From the NCBI RefSeq assembly GCF_014648175.1, contig NZ_BMQP01000033.1:1-64000 (forward strand): 64,000 nucleotides of DNA. The letters are read 5' to 3'. This document shows, piece after piece, positions 50,435-59,559 of the stretch. Under the pieces are notes generated by a model. It did not search any database and was not told the DNA's origin. It was given only the letters and a program-made list of their open reading frames with translations. This DNA comes from Planobispora rosea. Its GTDB lineage: Bacteria > Actinomycetota > Actinomycetes > Streptosporangiales > Streptosporangiaceae. The translations under genes and the position numbers were made by a program. Every line of letters begins with the position of its first letter. Position 1 is the first letter of the stretch.

Positions 50435-51288
50435 TGCCCACGCTGAAGCGCTCCGCCCACGCCGCGTCCCGGGCCGCGGGACGTCTCACCTCCGGAAGCC
50501 GGGTCCTGCCCGCCTTCCTGATCATCGGCGCGCAGCGCTCCGGCACGACCTCGCTCTACCGGGCGCTCACCCAGCACCCGCTGGCGCTCAAACCGGTCCT
50601 GCACAAGGGCGTGCACTACTTCGACATGGCCTACGACCGGGGCCTGCCGTGGTACCGGGCGCACTTCCCGTTACGGGCGGCGGCCTCCCGCCTGGCCCGC
50701 CGGTACGGCTACCGGGCCCAGGCCTTCGAGTCCTCGCCGTACTACCTGTTCCACCCGCTGGCCCCCGCCCGCATCGCCGAGGACCTGCCAGGGGTCAAGC
50801 TGATCGTGCTGGTCCGCGACCCGGTCGAGCGGGCGTTCTCCGCCCACGCCCACGAGCTGGCCCGGGGATTCGAGACCGAGGCCTCATTCGCCAGAGCCGT
50901 GGAGCTGGAGGAGCAACGGCTGGCGGGAGCGGCCGACGCCCTGACCGCCGCCCCCCACTCCGCCAGCCACGCCCACCGCCACCACGCCTACCTGGCCAGG
51001 GGCCGCTACGCCGAACAGCTCGACCGGCTGGAACGGCTGGTCGGCCGGGACCGCATGCTTGTGCTGGACAGCGGATGCTTCTTCACCCGGCCGGAGGTCG
51101 TCTACGACCGGGTGCTGGCGTTCCTCGGGCTGCCGCACCTCGGCGACCCGGTGTTCGAACGGCACAACGCCCGCCCCCGGCCCGCGCCGATGCCCTCCTC
51201 GCTCCGCCGGGAGCTGAGCGAGCACTTCGCGGAGTCCGACGCCCGGTTGGCCCGGTGGCTCGGCGCGGACCCCTCGTGGCGGCGCTGA
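50434..51288 (+). CDS. PAPS-dependent sulfotransferase 1
   Basis: This 284-residue sulfotransferase moves the sulfuryl group of PAPS to an acceptor. The 5'-phosphosulfate-binding loop is IIGAQRSGTTSLYRAL, and the 3'-phosphate motif is VLVRDPVERAFSAHAHELA. The general pattern matches heparan-sulfate-type carbohydrate sulfotransferases (Sulfotransfer_1 or _3), so a sugar acceptor is likely. ATG overlaps the previous stop by one base. Codon 80 is TTA (50671-50673), rare in this genome. Confidence 0.9.
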   Translation: MPTLKRSAHAASRAAGRLTSGSRVLPAFLIIGAQRSGTTSLYRALTQHPLALKPVLHKGVHYFDMAYDRGLPWYRAHFPLRAAASRLARRYGYRAQAFESSPYYLFHPLAPARIAEDLPGVKLIVLVRDPVERAFSAHAHELARGFETEASFARAVELEEQRLAGAADALTAAPHSASHAHRHHAYLARGRYAEQLDRLERLVGRDRMLVLDSGCFFTRPEVVYDRVLAFLGLPHLGDPVFERHNARPRPAPMPSSLRRELSEHFAESDARLARWLGADPSWRR

Positions 51289-52670
51289 ACGACCCCGCGC
51301 TCGGCGGTCTGGCCAGGCACGGACTGGCCGGGCTGGCCGGGGCCGGAGTCAGCGCCGCCACGCAGCTCCTCACGGTGGTGCTGCTCACCCGCTCCACCAC
51401 GCAGGAGACGGCGGGCACGTTCTTCACGGCGACCGCGCTCTGCCTGATGACCGCCGGGATCCTCCGGCTGGACGCGGGCAACGGGCTGGTCCACTTCCTC
51501 GCCCGCACCCGCCGGGACGGCTCCGGGCTCGCCACCGCCTACCTCCGCGCGGCCCTCGTCCCGGTCCTCCTCCTCTCCGCTGCCGTCGCGACCGCCACCG
51601 TGATCATCATCGTGGCCGCCGCCGGAGGCACCGTCCCGCCCGGAGAGGTCGTCCCGGCGGGAGCGCCCGGCGCCGTCCTCGTGGCGGCACTCGCGCTCCC
51701 CGCCATCGTGTGCTTCGACGTTCTGGTCGCGGCCACCAGAGGGCTGCGCACGATGCGGCTCACGGCGCTCCTGGACGGCCTCCTCCGCCCGCTGGGTCAG
51801 CTGACCCTCATCGCCCTGGTGCTCCCGGTCCTCCCCGGGGAGCCCGGCGTCCCCGGCCTGGCCCTCCTGCTCGCGGCGTGGGCGCTGCCGTACCCGCCGG
51901 CGGTCCTGCTGGCCGCGCTCTGGCTGCGCCGGAGGCTGCCCCGCGCACCGCGTTCCCGGGACGCCGCCCGCGAGCTGTGGCGGCACACCTGGCCGAGGTC
52001 GGCGGCGGCGGCCGTACAGGCGGTGTTCCAGCGGTTCGACATCGTGATCGTGGCGGCGCTCGCCGGACCGGTCGAGGCGGCTGTCTACACCGCCGCCACC
52101 CGATTCAAGGTCGTGGGCCAGCTCGCCGGGCAGGGCCTGGCGCAGGCGGCGCAGCCCCGGCTGGTCCGCGCGCTGGCCGAGGGCGACCTGCCCCGCGCCC
52201 GCCGGCTCTACCAGACCACCACCGCCTGGCTGACCCTGCTGACCTGGCCGATCTGGCTCGCCTACGCCGCACTCGCCCCGTGGCTGCTCGGCCTGTTCGG
52301 CGAGAACGGCGCCTACGTCTCCGGCGTCCCGGTCGCGCTCGTGCTCGCCGCCACCATGATGATCGCCACTGCCTGCGGCATGGCCGACGTGGCACTGACC
52401 GCCGCCGGGCACACCCGCACCAGCCTCGTGAACCTGCTCACCGCCCTGGCCGTGACCGTGGCGCTGGACGTGGCGCTGATCCCCGCACTCGGCGCGCTCG
52501 GAGCGGCCCTCGGCTGGTCCGCAGGCGTGCTGACCAAGAACCTGCTGCCGCTGTGGCGGCTGCACCGCCACTACGGCCTGCGTCCGTTCGGACCCCACAC
52601 CCTGCCCGCATGTACGCCCTGGCGGGAGCGCACCGGCACGCCCGCCCTCGCATCCAGGAGGTGCCGATGA
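51276..52670 (+). CDS. Wzx-like oligosaccharide flippase
   Basis: This 464-residue protein has twelve to fourteen helices of the MATE/MVF polysaccharide-transporter superfamily, with the family's central FQRFDIVIVAALAGPVEAAVY segment. It should flip lipid-linked repeat units across the membrane. GTG 51276 is the favoured start (13 bases inside the sulfotransferase gene); GTG 51255 is possible. The stop overlaps the next ATG. Confidence 0.88.
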   Translation: MAALNDPALGGLARHGLAGLAGAGVSAATQLLTVVLLTRSTTQETAGTFFTATALCLMTAGILRLDAGNGLVHFLARTRRDGSGLATAYLRAALVPVLLLSAAVATATVIIIVAAAGGTVPPGEVVPAGAPGAVLVAALALPAIVCFDVLVAATRGLRTMRLTALLDGLLRPLGQLTLIALVLPVLPGEPGVPGLALLLAAWALPYPPAVLLAALWLRRRLPRAPRSRDAARELWRHTWPRSAAAAVQAVFQRFDIVIVAALAGPVEAAVYTAATRFKVVGQLAGQGLAQAAQPRLVRALAEGDLPRARRLYQTTTAWLTLLTWPIWLAYAALAPWLLGLFGENGAYVSGVPVALVLAATMMIATACGMADVALTAAGHTRTSLVNLLTALAVTVALDVALIPALGALGAALGWSAGVLTKNLLPLWRLHRHYGLRPFGPHTLPACTPWRERTGTPALASRRCR

Positions 52671-53569
52671 CCCCCGTACTGGTGACCGGACTGCCCAGGA
52701 GCGGCACGAGCTGGACGGGCCGGATGCTCGCGGCGGGCGGCGAGCTGGTCTACGTCAACGAACCGCTCAACCCGCTGCCCCGCCCCGGCCGCTCCCCCGG
52801 CGTGCTCAACGCCGACGTCACCCACCGCTTCCAGTACATCAGCGCGGACGACGACGAGGTGTGGCTGCGGGCCTTCACCGACACGGTGACGCTGCGCTAC
52901 CGGTTCCTGGCCGAGCTGCGCCGCAACCGCGCGCCGTACGACCTGGCCCGGATGCTCCGGTACGGCACCGCGTTCACCTTCGGCCGCCTGACCGGCCGCC
53001 GGGCACTGCTCGACGACCCGTTCGCGCTGCTGTCGGCGGGCTGGTTCGCCGAACGGCTGGGCTGCCGGGTGATCGTCCTGATCCGCGACCCGGTGGCCTT
53101 CACCGGCAGCTGGCAGCGGCTCGGCTGGACGGTGTACTTCCACGAACTGCTGGAACAGCCCTCACTGGTCCGCGACCACCCCCGGGTGGAGGAACTGCGC
53201 CCGCTGGTGGGTTCCCAGGACCGCCTGGCCAAGGCCGCCGCGCTCTGGCGGGTCTCCACCGCCGTCGTCACCGACCTGGCCGCCCGCCACTCGGAGATCC
53301 TCCTGGTCTCCTACGAGGAACTGGCCGCCGACCCGCTCCGGGGCTTCCGCCGACTGTACGAGTGGGCGGACCTGGCCTGGAGCCCCCGCGCCGAGTCCCG
53401 CATCTCCCGCGCCTGCACGGCCCCCACCTCCCCCACCCGCGACTTCACCTGGCACGGCCTGTCCCGCACGGCCTTCCGCCCGATGGACTCCCGCCGCGCC
53501 CTGTCCGAGGCGAGGTCCCGCCTGTCCCCCGACGAGGCCCGCCGCGTCCTGGACCTGGCCTACAGCTGA
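52667..53569 (+). CDS. PAPS-dependent sulfotransferase 2
   Basis: This 300-residue sulfotransferase starts directly with the PAPS loop VLVTGLPRSGTSWTGRML, then VIVLIRDPVAFTGSWQRLGW as the 3'-phosphate motif. Sequence and size differ clearly from the other two sulfotransferases, so it probably modifies another position or residue. AGGAGGTGCCG before the ATG is an excellent ribosome site. It is the last gene of the rightward operon and converges on the TagA-like gene after 23 bases. Confidence 0.9.
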   Translation: MTPVLVTGLPRSGTSWTGRMLAAGGELVYVNEPLNPLPRPGRSPGVLNADVTHRFQYISADDDEVWLRAFTDTVTLRYRFLAELRRNRAPYDLARMLRYGTAFTFGRLTGRRALLDDPFALLSAGWFAERLGCRVIVLIRDPVAFTGSWQRLGWTVYFHELLEQPSLVRDHPRVEELRPLVGSQDRLAKAAALWRVSTAVVTDLAARHSEILLVSYEELAADPLRGFRRLYEWADLAWSPRAESRISRACTAPTSPTRDFTWHGLSRTAFRPMDSRRALSEARSRLSPDEARRVLDLAYS

Positions 53570-53592
53570 CTCCCGCTGCCACCCGTACCGGG

Positions 53593-54447
53593 TCAGGAGA
53601 ACAGACGCTTCACCAGGGAGACGGTCAGGAGGCGGAGCGCGAAGGGCAGGTCGTTGGCGAGGTAGCGGCGGGCCAGGCGGCCGGGTTCGCTGTACAGCCG
53701 GAACAGCCATTCCAGGCCGGCCCGCTGCATCCATCTGGGAGCCCGGCGGACCGCGCCCGCGGTGAAGGAGATGGCCGCCCCGCATCCGACGAACCAGGTG
53801 GTGGGCAGATCCTCGCGGAGCGCCGCGATGAGGCGGTCCTGCTTGGGGAAGCCGAGTCCGACGAAGACCAGCCGGGGCGCGGCGGCCAGCACCGCCTCCC
53901 GCACCCTGGCGTAGCTCTCCGGGCACTGCTCGAACCCGTACGGCGGTGCGTCCACTCCGGCGACGGTCAGCGCCGGGTAGTGGCCGATGAGCCTGGCAGC
54001 GGCCTGCCTGGCCACGCCCGGTGGGCCGCCCAGCAGGTAGATCGGGTAGCGGTAGAAGGCCGCGGCCTCCGACAGGGACCAGATCAGGTCGGCTCCGGTG
54101 ACCCGGGCGGGAACCGGGGTGCGCAGCAGCCGTGCCGCCCACACCAGCGGCATGCCGTCGGCCACCGCGAGGTCGGCGCCCTCGATGAGCGCGCGCAGGT
54201 CGGGGTCGCGGGAGACGGCCCGGCTGATGTCGATGTTCGGGGTGACGATGTGGCCGCCCTCGCCGCGTTTGAGCGCGGCGATCACGTGGTCGACCACCTC
54301 GCCCTCGGTCATCGGGTCGAGTGCGAGCCCCGCCACGTGCACGCGGCGGCGTAGCCGTTTGCGGGTCGCCTTGTCCGGCCGGGGTCGCTGCCGGGGAATC
54401 GCCGCCTTGGTCCTCGTGTGACCGTGGGCGGTGACGGTCCGCGTCAT
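53593..54447 (-). CDS. WecG/TagA/CpsF family glycosyltransferase
   Basis: This 284-residue GT26 enzyme adds a sugar (ManNAc-type in known cases) to a lipid-linked acceptor. Landmarks are HIVTPNIDISRAVSRDPDL, ADLAVADGMPLVWAARL, LLGGPPGVARQAA, VGLGFPKQDRLIAAL and FVGCGAAISFTAG, then RAPRWMQRAGLEWLFRL. ATG 54447 overlaps the GT2 stop (ATGA). Its place behind a GT2 and before the priming transferase operon fits assembly of the polysaccharide repeat unit. Confidence 0.92.
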   Translation of the reverse strand: MTRTVTAHGHTRTKAAIPRQRPRPDKATRKRLRRRVHVAGLALDPMTEGEVVDHVIAALKRGEGGHIVTPNIDISRAVSRDPDLRALIEGADLAVADGMPLVWAARLLRTPVPARVTGADLIWSLSEAAAFYRYPIYLLGGPPGVARQAAARLIGHYPALTVAGVDAPPYGFEQCPESYARVREAVLAAAPRLVFVGLGFPKQDRLIAALREDLPTTWFVGCGAAISFTAGAVRRAPRWMQRAGLEWLFRLYSEPGRLARRYLANDLPFALRLLTVSLVKRLFS

Positions 54448-55385
54448 ATGCCGTGTCCGTGGTGGTGCAGCCTGCTCAGGACGGCCCGTGCCGAGATCAG
54501 GCCCAGGGCCACGGCGAGCGCGATCGGCACCCGGGGCTCGCCGTGCCGGGAGGCGAACGCCCGCCAGGCCCAGCGGCCGGCTTCCCTCCGGCGGCCGAGC
54601 GCCGCGTGGTGGAAGGCGAGCTGCCCGTAGATCCGGGCCGCGCCACGCGGGTCCCGGACCAGTTCGGGGTGGCGGGCGATCATCCATTCGAGCCCGGCGA
54701 TCCGGTCGGCCCAGTGGGTGGCGTACGTCGAGCCGCCCCAGCACACCCGCACCAGGGGACGGTCGACGTGCACGATGGGGTGCCGCCCGGCGGCACGCAG
54801 GGCCAGGTCCCAGTCCTCGTTCTGGCCGCCGGGGGCGCTTTCGTCCACCCAGAGCGCTCCCCGCCGGAACAGGAACGTGGAGGAGTGGACCATCGCCATG
54901 CGGGAGCGCACGAGGTGCCGGTGGGTCACCCGGCGGGTGCCGGCCCGGCGCGGGATCCGGCGGGAGCCGTACTCGACCTCGATGGCGCAGCTCGCGAACT
55001 CCGCCGCGGGTTCCGCCGATAACGCCGCGACCTGGGCGGCCAGTTTGCCCGACAGCCACTGGTCGTCGTCGTCGCAGAAGGCCACCAGGTCGGTGCCGAG
55101 GGCCGCGATGCCGGTGTTGCGGGCACCGGGCAGGCCGGGGGCGAGCCGGTTTCCGAGCACTCGGACGCCGCGTTCGGGCGTGGCGGTGCTGCGCAGCGCC
55201 ATGGCCCGGCCGGCGAGGAGGTCGGCCACCTGCTCGATGACCGGCGCCGGGTCGGCGCCGTCGACGACGACGACGATCTCGACGGGGCCCGGGTAGTCCT
55301 GCGCCAGGGCGGCGCGTACGGCCGCGCGTAACTGGCGGGGCCGGTGTCCCCGGGTGGGGATGACCACACCCACCGATGGACTCAT
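54444..55385 (-). CDS. Family 2 glycosyltransferase
   Basis: This 313-residue GT-A enzyme has VGVVIPTRGHRPRQLRAAV at the N terminus, the DxD-type metal site in FCDDDDQWLSGKL, and the GGQNEDWDLALRAA catalytic segment. It transfers a sugar from a nucleotide donor. GGAGG precedes ATG 55385. Two TTA codons (codon 19 at 55329-55331, codon 122 at 55020-55022) mark it as potentially controlled by UUA decoding. It is coupled to the sulfotransferase gene upstream and to the TagA-like gene downstream. Confidence 0.92.
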   Translation of the reverse strand: MSPSVGVVIPTRGHRPRQLRAAVRAALAQDYPGPVEIVVVVDGADPAPVIEQVADLLAGRAMALRSTATPERGVRVLGNRLAPGLPGARNTGIAALGTDLVAFCDDDDQWLSGKLAAQVAALSAEPAAEFASCAIEVEYGSRRIPRRAGTRRVTHRHLVRSRMAMVHSSTFLFRRGALWVDESAPGGQNEDWDLALRAAGRHPIVHVDRPLVRVCWGGSTYATHWADRIAGLEWMIARHPELVRDPRGAARIYGQLAFHHAALGRRREAGRWAWRAFASRHGEPRVPIALAVALGLISARAVLSRLHHHGHGI

Positions 55386-56356
55386 CGGAACCTCCAGGAA
55401 TAGTCGTATCGGATCATGAGTGGCCAGGTCAGTGCGGTGACCAGGCGCAGGTGCCGGGCTGCGGCCGCGGTGCGCCAGCGGTCGTCCCGGGTGAGCTCGA
55501 CGCGGCCCACCGTGAAACGCATGGGGTTGCCCGAGACGGTGTGTGCGGGTGAGAGCTCGGCCACGCCGCCGTCGAGGAAGCCGAGCGGCGGTGGTCCCAG
55601 GCCGAGTCCCGTGACCAGGTGCCCGAGGGTCCGGGCGGGGTCGGCCAGCAGGTCCTCGTAGCGGACCCGGGTGACCGGCACGCCCCGGCGGGCCAGGAGT
55701 TCGAGACCGAGGTTCTGGGCCAGCCAGTGCAGCGAGGTCCGGGCGGGCGGCCAGCGGGTCATGGGTGCGCCGTCCTCGGGCCGGGGAACCTGCCGGTACC
55801 AGGAGTGGGCGACCGCGCGGGGGTCGCGCACGACGTGCACGACGTGCACGTCGGCCCCGGCCACGGCCAGGCAGAAGGCCAGGGAGGCGTGTTTGCTGGA
55901 GTCGACGACGACGGAGCAGCCGGCGGTCTCGCCCGCCGCGTCGTAGAGGCGGCGGTAGACGGCGGCGTACTCCTCCAGTTCGGTGGGCTCCTCCAGAGAC
56001 CACCCGGTGGCGCCCGCGCCGACGTTCTCACCGGCGAGGAGGGCGGCCAGAGCGGGGATCCGCCGGGTGCGGTCGACCCGCCACCGGAGCGCGAGCATGC
56101 GCTCGGCCCGCTCCGGGGACCACCCGCCGAACGCCGTGTCGCCGACCCGGAGCCAGAACGGGCACGTGCCGAACGGCTCGCCGCACCCGCAGGCCTCACC
56201 GGCCAGCACGCCCCGATCCCAGAGGTGGACCACCTCGCCGAGCGCGGCGATCCCGGGGACCTCGCCCAGCAGCCGCTCCAGCAGCGTGGTGCCGCTACGG
56301 CCGAGACCGCCCAGGAAAACGACCCGGACAGGGGACGGGCTGGTAGGCACAGGCAC
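55382..56356 (-). CDS. PAPS-dependent sulfotransferase 3
   Basis: This 324-residue sulfotransferase has PAPS loop VVFLGGLGRSGTTLLERLL and 3'-phosphate motif HVVRDPRAVAHSWYRQV. It has four Cys in GEACGCGEPFGTCPFW, resembling bacterial Stf-like enzymes, and VVVDSSKHASLA. Its divergence from the other two suggests a distinct acceptor. GTG 56356 or the next GTG serves as start. Its stop overlaps the GT2 ATG. Confidence 0.9.
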   Translation of the reverse strand: MPVPTSPSPVRVVFLGGLGRSGTTLLERLLGEVPGIAALGEVVHLWDRGVLAGEACGCGEPFGTCPFWLRVGDTAFGGWSPERAERMLALRWRVDRTRRIPALAALLAGENVGAGATGWSLEEPTELEEYAAVYRRLYDAAGETAGCSVVVDSSKHASLAFCLAVAGADVHVVHVVRDPRAVAHSWYRQVPRPEDGAPMTRWPPARTSLHWLAQNLGLELLARRGVPVTRVRYEDLLADPARTLGHLVTGLGLGPPPLGFLDGGVAELSPAHTVSGNPMRFTVGRVELTRDDRWRTAAAARHLRLVTALTWPLMIRYDYSWRFR

Positions 56357-56520
56357 GAATCCTCACCACGACGGATACGGAACGTGCCGACCCTAGCGCG
56401 GAGAGTAACCGGCCAGTCAGTGAAAGGTCAAACAATCTACCTACGGCCCCACTCCAGTGATCATGAACGTCATGCCACGGGCACCGTACGGCCATGCCGT
56501 GGAAACCGCATGACGACGCC

Positions 56521-56558
56521 CGCCGTCCCCGCCCGCACAGCGGCGAGCGGGGACGGCG
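56521..56558 (-). terminator. Terminator after cysDN operon
   Basis: A perfect 12-bp stem (CGCCGTCCCCGC / GCGGGGACGGCG) with a 14-base loop lies 25 bases past the cysN stop. The rest of the 226-bp gap (56357-56582) should hold the promoter of the sulfotransferase 3 operon and no gene. Confidence 0.8.
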
Positions 56559-56582
56559 GAGCGGAGATCCGGGGGTCGGACG

Positions 56583-57845
56583 CTAGCGGGCGTCGACGAT
56601 CATGCCGGCGCCGACGGTGTTGTTGGTGAACTCGTCCACGAGAATGAAGCCGCCGGTGAGGCGGTTCCTCGCGTAGTCGTCGACGAACAGCGGCTGGGTG
56701 ACCCGGAGCGAGACGCGGCCGATCTCGTTGAGGCCGAGGGACTGCGCCCCCTCGTCACGGTGCAGGGTGTTGACGTCCAGCCGGTAGTGCAGGTCGCGCA
56801 CCAGCGCCCGCGCCGTCCTGGTGGTGTGCTTGATGGTCAGCTTGGTGCGCGGGCCCAGCTTGCTCGCGTCGGTCATCCAGCAGACCATCGCCTCCAGTTC
56901 CTGGGCGGCGTGCGGCTGGTTGTTCGGGCGGCAGATCATGTCGCCGCGCGAGATGTCGATGTCGTCCTCCAGCCGGAGGGTGACCGACATCGGCGGGAAC
57001 GCCTCCTCCACCGGGCCGTCGTAGGTGTCGATCGAGGCGATGCGGGTGCTCAGGCCGGACGGCAGGTGCATGACCTCGTCCCCCGGCTTCAGCACGCCTC
57101 CGGCCACCTGGCCCGCGTAACCGCGATAGTCGTGCAGGGCCGGATCGGTGGCCCGCTGGGGGCGGATGACGTACTGCACGGGGAAGCGCACGTCGACGAG
57201 GTTGCGGTCGGAGGCGATGTGCACGTTCTCCAGGTGGTGCAGGAGAGACGACCCGTTGTACCAGGGCATGTTCTCCGAGCGGGACACCACGTTGTCGCCG
57301 AGCAGCGCCGAGATCGGGATGAACGTCAGGTCGGGCGCGTTCAGCTTGGAGGCGAACGCGGTGAACTCCTCGCGGATCTCCTCGAAGCGCTCCTCGGAGT
57401 AGTCGACGAGGTCCATCTTGTTGACGGCCAGCACCAGGTGCGGCACCCGCAGCAGGGTCGTCAGGAACGCGTGCCGCCGCGACTGCTCCAGCACGCCCTT
57501 GCGGGCGTCGATCAGGATGATCGCCAGGTCCGCGGTGGAGGCGCCGGTGACCATGTTCCGGGTGTACTGGATGTGGCCCGGGGTGTCGGCGATGATGAAC
57601 TTGCGCCGCGGCGTGGCGAAGTAGCGGTAGGCCACGTCGATCGTGATGCCCTGCTCCCGCTCGGCCCGCAGGCCGTCGGTGAGCAGCGACAGGTCGGTGT
57701 ACTCCGTACCGCGGTCGCGGGAGGTGCGCTCGACCGCCTCCAGCTGGTCCTCGAAGATCGCCTTGGAGTCGAAGAGCAACCGGCCGATCAGGGTCGACTT
57801 TCCGTCGTCGACGCTTCCCGCAGTGGCAAAGCGAAGAATGTCCAT
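56583..57845 (-). CDS. cysN: Sulfate adenylyltransferase GTPase subunit
   Basis: This 420-residue EF-Tu-like GTPase drives APS formation by CysD. The G motifs are GSVDDGKSTLIGRL, DTPGHIQYTRNM and VNKMDLVD. The EF-Tu-like domains 2 and 3 follow. There is no fused APS kinase, in keeping with the separate CysC. ATG 57845 overlaps the cysD stop (ATGA), so the subunits are made together. Confidence 0.96.
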   Translation of the reverse strand: MDILRFATAGSVDDGKSTLIGRLLFDSKAIFEDQLEAVERTSRDRGTEYTDLSLLTDGLRAEREQGITIDVAYRYFATPRRKFIIADTPGHIQYTRNMVTGASTADLAIILIDARKGVLEQSRRHAFLTTLLRVPHLVLAVNKMDLVDYSEERFEEIREEFTAFASKLNAPDLTFIPISALLGDNVVSRSENMPWYNGSSLLHHLENVHIASDRNLVDVRFPVQYVIRPQRATDPALHDYRGYAGQVAGGVLKPGDEVMHLPSGLSTRIASIDTYDGPVEEAFPPMSVTLRLEDDIDISRGDMICRPNNQPHAAQELEAMVCWMTDASKLGPRTKLTIKHTTRTARALVRDLHYRLDVNTLHRDEGAQSLGLNEIGRVSLRVTQPLFVDDYARNRLTGGFILVDEFTNNTVGAGMIVDAR

Positions 57846-58759
57846 CAGAAGTAGCCTTCCCTCTTGCGGTCTTCCATCGCGGCCTCGGAGGCGCGGTCGT
57901 CGGCGCGGGTGGCGCCACGCTCGGTGATCCGGGTGGCGGCGATCTCTTCGATGATCTCCTCGACCGTCGCGGCGCTCGACTGCACCGCCCCGGTGCAGGT
58001 GGCGTCGCCCACCGTGCGGTAGCGCACCACGGCCTCGAAGACCGGCTCGTCGTCGCCCCGGGTGATCCACGGGTTGTCGGCCAGCAGCATGCCGTCGCGC
58101 TCGAACACCTTGCGGGTGTGCGCGAAGTAGATCGACGGGATCTCGATGCCCTCGCGGCGGATGTAGTCCCAGATGTCGAGCTCGGTCCAGTTGGACAGCG
58201 GGAACACCCGGATGTGCTCACCCTTGCGGATCTTGGCGTTGTACAGGTTCCACAGCTCGGGCCGCTGGTTCTTCGGGTCCCACTGGCCGAAGTCGTCACG
58301 GAAGGAGAACACCCGCTCCTTGGCGCGGGCCTTCTCCTCGTCGCGCCGCGCTCCGCCGAACACGGCGTCGAACTCGTGCTCCTCGATGGCGTCCAGCAGC
58401 GTGGTGGTCTGCAGCCGGTTGCGGGAGGCCCGGCGGCCGGTCTCCTCCACCACCCGCCCGGCGTCGATGGAGTCCTGGACGGACGCCACGACCAGGCGCG
58501 CGCCCAGCTCCTCGACCCGGCGGTCGCGGAACTCGATGACCTCGGGGAAGTTGTGCCCGGTGTCCACGTGCATCAGCGGGAACGGGATCGGCGCGGGCCA
58601 GAACGCCTTCTCCGCGATGCGGAGCATCACGATGGAGTCTTTGCCTCCCGAGAAGAGCAGACACGGACGCTCGAACTCGGCCGCCACCTCACGCATGATG
58701 TGGATGGCCTCCGCTTCGAGGACATCGAGCTGCGACGTGGTGTAGTCGCGCTGGAGCAT
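57845..58759 (-). CDS. cysD: Sulfate adenylyltransferase small subunit
   Basis: This 304-residue catalytic subunit makes APS from ATP and sulfate. The PP-loop is LLFSGGKDSIVML; GARRDEEKARAKERVFSFRD and PLSNWTELDIWDYI are family signatures. GAGGAGA precedes ATG 58759. With CysN and CysC it forms a complete route from sulfate to PAPS. Confidence 0.96.
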   Translation of the reverse strand: MLQRDYTTSQLDVLEAEAIHIMREVAAEFERPCLLFSGGKDSIVMLRIAEKAFWPAPIPFPLMHVDTGHNFPEVIEFRDRRVEELGARLVVASVQDSIDAGRVVEETGRRASRNRLQTTTLLDAIEEHEFDAVFGGARRDEEKARAKERVFSFRDDFGQWDPKNQRPELWNLYNAKIRKGEHIRVFPLSNWTELDIWDYIRREGIEIPSIYFAHTRKVFERDGMLLADNPWITRGDDEPVFEAVVRYRTVGDATCTGAVQSSAATVEEIIEEIAATRITERGATRADDRASEAAMEDRKREGYF

Positions 58760-58791
58760 CTGACTCTCCTCGGGGATGAGAGGGTCTTCCT

Positions 58792-59559
58792 CTATCGGTG
58801 CAGATCCCGGATGCCGGCGAGCAGCGTTGACGCCAGTCCAGGTAGGGAAACCAGAATATCCGGTAGTGAGGGGTTGCCCTGGTTGTAGGTCAGGGGCGAA
58901 CCGTCGATCCTGCTCGCGTGGGCTCCGGAGGCCAACGCCACGGCGACCGGCGCGGCGGAGTCCCATTCGTACTGGCCGCCGGCGTGGACGTAGGCCTCGA
59001 CGTCCCCGGTGAGCACCGCGGAGATCTTCGCGCCCGCCGACCCGATCGGCACCAGGTCGGCGCCGACGAGATGGGCGAGGTTGCGCACGAACTCCGGCGG
59101 CCGGGTCCGGCTGACCGCGAGGCGCGACCTCGCCTCCGCCCGGAGCGGCGGCAGCACGGGCGGCTCACCGGTGAACAGCGTCCTGCCCTGGGCGGGCAGC
59201 GCCACCGCCCCCGCGACCAGTTCGCCGCGTTCCCAGAGCGCCACATGGACCGCCCAGTCGGACCGGCCCTCCTCGGCGAACTCACGCGTGCCGTCCAGCG
59301 GGTCGACGATCCACACCCGGTCGGCCCGGAGCCGCCGGGGATCGAGCCGCTCCTGCTGGGTCGCCTCCTCCGAGAGCACACTGTCACTCGGACGCAACCG
59401 CGCCAGCGCCTCCATCAGGAACCGGTGCGAGGCCGCGTCACCCTCGGCGCGCAGCCCGGACGGGTCCCCGAAGCCCTCCTTCTCCCGGAGGGCCAGCAGC
59501 AGCTCTCCGGCGCCCTCCGCAAGGTCCCTGGCCAGGTCATGATCGTCGCGAATCGTCAT
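58792..59559 (-). CDS. cysQ: 3'(2'),5'-bisphosphate nucleotidase
   Basis: This 255-residue inositol-monophosphatase-superfamily enzyme hydrolyses PAP, the inhibitory by-product of sulfotransfer, to AMP. Metal-site residues are in SEEATQQ, WIVDPLDGTREFAEEG and GGQYEWDSAAPVAVAL. ATG 59559 overlaps the stop of the sugar transferase gene, and cysD follows after 32 bases. Its presence between the polymer and sulfate genes argues for high PAPS turnover. Confidence 0.93.
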   Translation of the reverse strand: MTIRDDHDLARDLAEGAGELLLALREKEGFGDPSGLRAEGDAASHRFLMEALARLRPSDSVLSEEATQQERLDPRRLRADRVWIVDPLDGTREFAEEGRSDWAVHVALWERGELVAGAVALPAQGRTLFTGEPPVLPPLRAEARSRLAVSRTRPPEFVRNLAHLVGADLVPIGSAGAKISAVLTGDVEAYVHAGGQYEWDSAAPVAVALASGAHASRIDGSPLTYNQGNPSLPDILVSLPGLASTLLAGIRDLHR

